From Panonychus citri (Eukaryota > Arthropoda > Arachnida > Trombidiformes > Tetranychidae), in the NCBI RefSeq assembly GCF_014898815.1, contig NW_026515527.1:62001-126000 (forward strand): DNA of 64,000 bases, written 5' to 3'. The notes under the pieces are model-generated. The model worked only from the letters and a program-made list of their open reading frames with translations, had not been told where the DNA came from and searched no databases. A program made the translations under genes and the position numbers. Numbering within the stretch: the first letter of the stretch is position 1; every line of letters starts with the position of its first letter. This document shows, in pieces, positions 62,321-64,000 of this stretch.

Positions 62321-64000
62321 TCAATTGGGTTGATAGCCACCGTTTATCATCAAAGGTGATAAGCTAACCTTCTCAGTCGACACAGCATAGATTTGATGCT
62401 CCTTACTTTGAAGACGATGCATTGTATGACGATAAGTAGTGTAATCATATAAACATGAAAAGAAATGGTTATATTTGATCTGTTGTTTCAACACTACTCG
62501 TTGAACCCCCTTGGCAGTCTTTTTCCCTTCGTCGCTTTTAATCAAGTACATCTTAGGTTTAATGGCTATTACTTCGTGTATTGGTTTCCATTCATCTCAT
62601 CCTTGAGGTAACCAAGCATCTTTTATGACAATCTGACTGAAGAGGATGATTTTCAGGTAATCACAAAGTCCATAATATCCTTAAAGTTGATTAAATCGTG
62701 AGTGAAGTTGTTTGTTTGAATATGGTAGATGAATGAATCGGTATCAGTGTAGATTAGTTTTATCTTGTTTCCATAGTAAGATTTGATGTATCATAATGAA
62801 GTTGATACATTTTGAGCTTTACGTACTCAAGAACAGTGAAGCCAAAATGGATTGGTTTATCAATACAACAGAATTATTTCCTTACAAATGGCTTTATTTT
62901 CATCAAGAATCATGAATTGGTCAAATAATGGGTTTTTGTTAGTTTTGTATTTTTTCCTTGACATTGGTATCTCAACTTTGAATGTTTCCTCTTGTCTTCT
63001 ATACTCTTGAAAAGATTTGTTGAACTAGAAATGGTAAACGATTTAACTCATCAAAAATATTGCCGCTGTATTGGTTCCTCGATAAAATTTTGAGTAAATG
63101 ATTTCTCCATCAATTTACACAGACGATCCGAAGCTAGATGGTATGTGCGATATTCAAAAGTATTGGAATAATAATTGTCTATTGTTTTGGCTAATGTTTC
63201 AAAATCAGCAAAACAATAAACGGATACTTTTCAATGCCTTGAACTTAATAAATCATTTTTGTATTGGGTTGTGGAAGGAGAACAAGTTGTTTGGATTGAC
63301 ACGTTTGTTGATGTGATAGAAACTTATCAATGTTGGAAAAACCTTGAAGACACTTGTGACATCGCTTCAATGATTTTCCGGCCTTTGTATTGATTAAACG
63401 GTCAAAGCTTTTGATGTAGTAGTAATGTTCTTGAAGAAATAAGTTGACCACTTTCGAGAATTGGAATTTCGATAGTTGAAGTGGTATAATGTTTTCATCA
63501 TAGTCCAATGAATAAATATTGATTGAAATTTTGTGTACTTTTTCGAATTTTGGAATCTCAAATTTCTAACACCTTTGAAATCATAGTACTTGTCAAGATA
63601 CTTTTATATTTACTGACTTTTGTGCGTTTTCACTTGTGTTATAACCCCATCAACACACTGTAGATGAAACAATTTCTTTCACAGTTTGGTGAGATTATGG
63701 CTTTGTTATGAATCCAATCTGGTAATTTTGTTTATAACAACCACCAGAATCAGGACGATATTTGGCAACACGTATTTCAATTGTACAGATTTCATCTATG
63801 GCCCATCCACTCCTTTATTTGTAAATGAATCGATTGTTGCACTTATTTCAACTTGACACTCATTTAAAACATCCATTGAATTCCATGGAGTTGTTATAGT
63901 TTTCATAGATGAACAAATATAAGACGTTGTTGAATTTCCATCATTTGGTTTCACGAAATGGACAAATACACAGATTTGAAATTTGAAACATTTAGTTTCT
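62321..64000 (-). pseudogene. Polinton family B DNA polymerase, internally deleted and frameshifted; 5' end outside the window
   Basis: The C-terminus (62321-62551) is open. From 62640 to about 63000 the sequence is collinear with bases 1-~380 of this window and keeps the motif-C region. It then jumps to sequence equivalent to about 1850 of the left copy, removing about 1.45 kb. Catalytic motifs A and B are lost. From 63050 to the window end it parallels 1870-2860 of the left copy, including a Cys-rich stretch (CHKCLQGF) at 63245-63508, with several small frame breaks. Percent identity to the left copy looks moderate, so this is a distinct lineage rather than a recent duplicate. It is non-functional as polymerase. 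Confidence 0.85.

Larger units (their letters stand above)
54700..64000 (+). mobile_element. Maverick/Polinton element (right copy), decayed, 3' end outside the window
   Basis: The block combines packaging ATPase, retroviral-type integrase, adenain-like protease, capsid proteins and a protein-primed family B polymerase, which together define Polintons. A plus-strand gene block (54940-62160) faces an opposite-strand polymerase (62321 to the window end), as usual for the group. Several genes are frameshifted and the polymerase carries a large deletion, so this copy is not autonomous. The start coordinate is approximate. Confidence 0.9.

Noticed and set aside
1..64000. CRISPR arrays, bacterial operons, rRNA genes
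   Set aside because: The genes have spliceosomal introns and no spacer-repeat arrays were seen. The only regular array with long units is the 51-bp minisatellite, which has no spacers.

Overview
This is a nuclear, AT-rich animal genome window. Host genes have short GT-AG introns, many with (CT)n polypyrimidine tracts. The gene content (an IR25a-type chemosensory co-receptor, a JIP3/sunday-driver scaffold, a peroxinectin/chorion-type haem peroxidase, FOXRED1, TMCO1, a bestrophin) indicates an arthropod. The compact introns make a chelicerate such as a mite plausible, but that is inference.

Layout. (A) 1-~3430 is the right-hand end of a Maverick/Polinton, a virus-like DNA transposon. It carries a protein-primed type B DNA polymerase on the minus strand, broken by several frame disruptions near its N-terminal part, followed outward by a 51-bp minisatellite. 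(B) ~3.4-54.1 kb is host DNA: TMCO1 (+), FOXRED1 (-), an intronless unknown gene (-), an 11-exon haem peroxidase (-), an 11-kb gene-poor stretch, JIP3/4-syd (-), an isolated terminal exon of proteasome ATPase Rpt4/PSMC6 (-), a bestrophin (-), and divergent from it IR25a (+). I reconstructed every multi-exon host gene exon by exon, and each closes in frame. (C) ~54.7-64.0 kb is a second Polinton in the same orientation: packaging ATPase, an unknown frameshifted gene, two small conserved genes, a D,D-35-E integrase with an AT-hook tail, two proteins sharing an N-terminal module (probably minor capsid), a small basic protein, a double-jelly-roll-type major capsid gene, an adenain-like cysteine protease, and on the opposite strand a DNA polymerase that has lost about 1.45 kb including core motifs. 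The ATPase, integrase, protease and small ORFs are open. The capsid genes, the unknown gene and the polymerase are broken, so this copy is a decaying endogenous element.

The most system-like observation is in the Polintons. A near-identical motif, (T/A)ATATAAAG(T/A/C), lies 30-50 bp upstream of the start of at least seven element genes. In two cases it contains the stop codon of the upstream gene. Genes without it are packed into start/stop overlaps (ATGA, TAATG). This suggests element-specific promoters driving single genes or short overlapping clusters. Other points of interest are a peroxidase in which both residues that usually bind haem covalently are replaced, an orphan Rpt4 exon, a G-rich possible quadruplex between the divergent bestrophin and IR25a genes, and a long acidic insert in IR25a.
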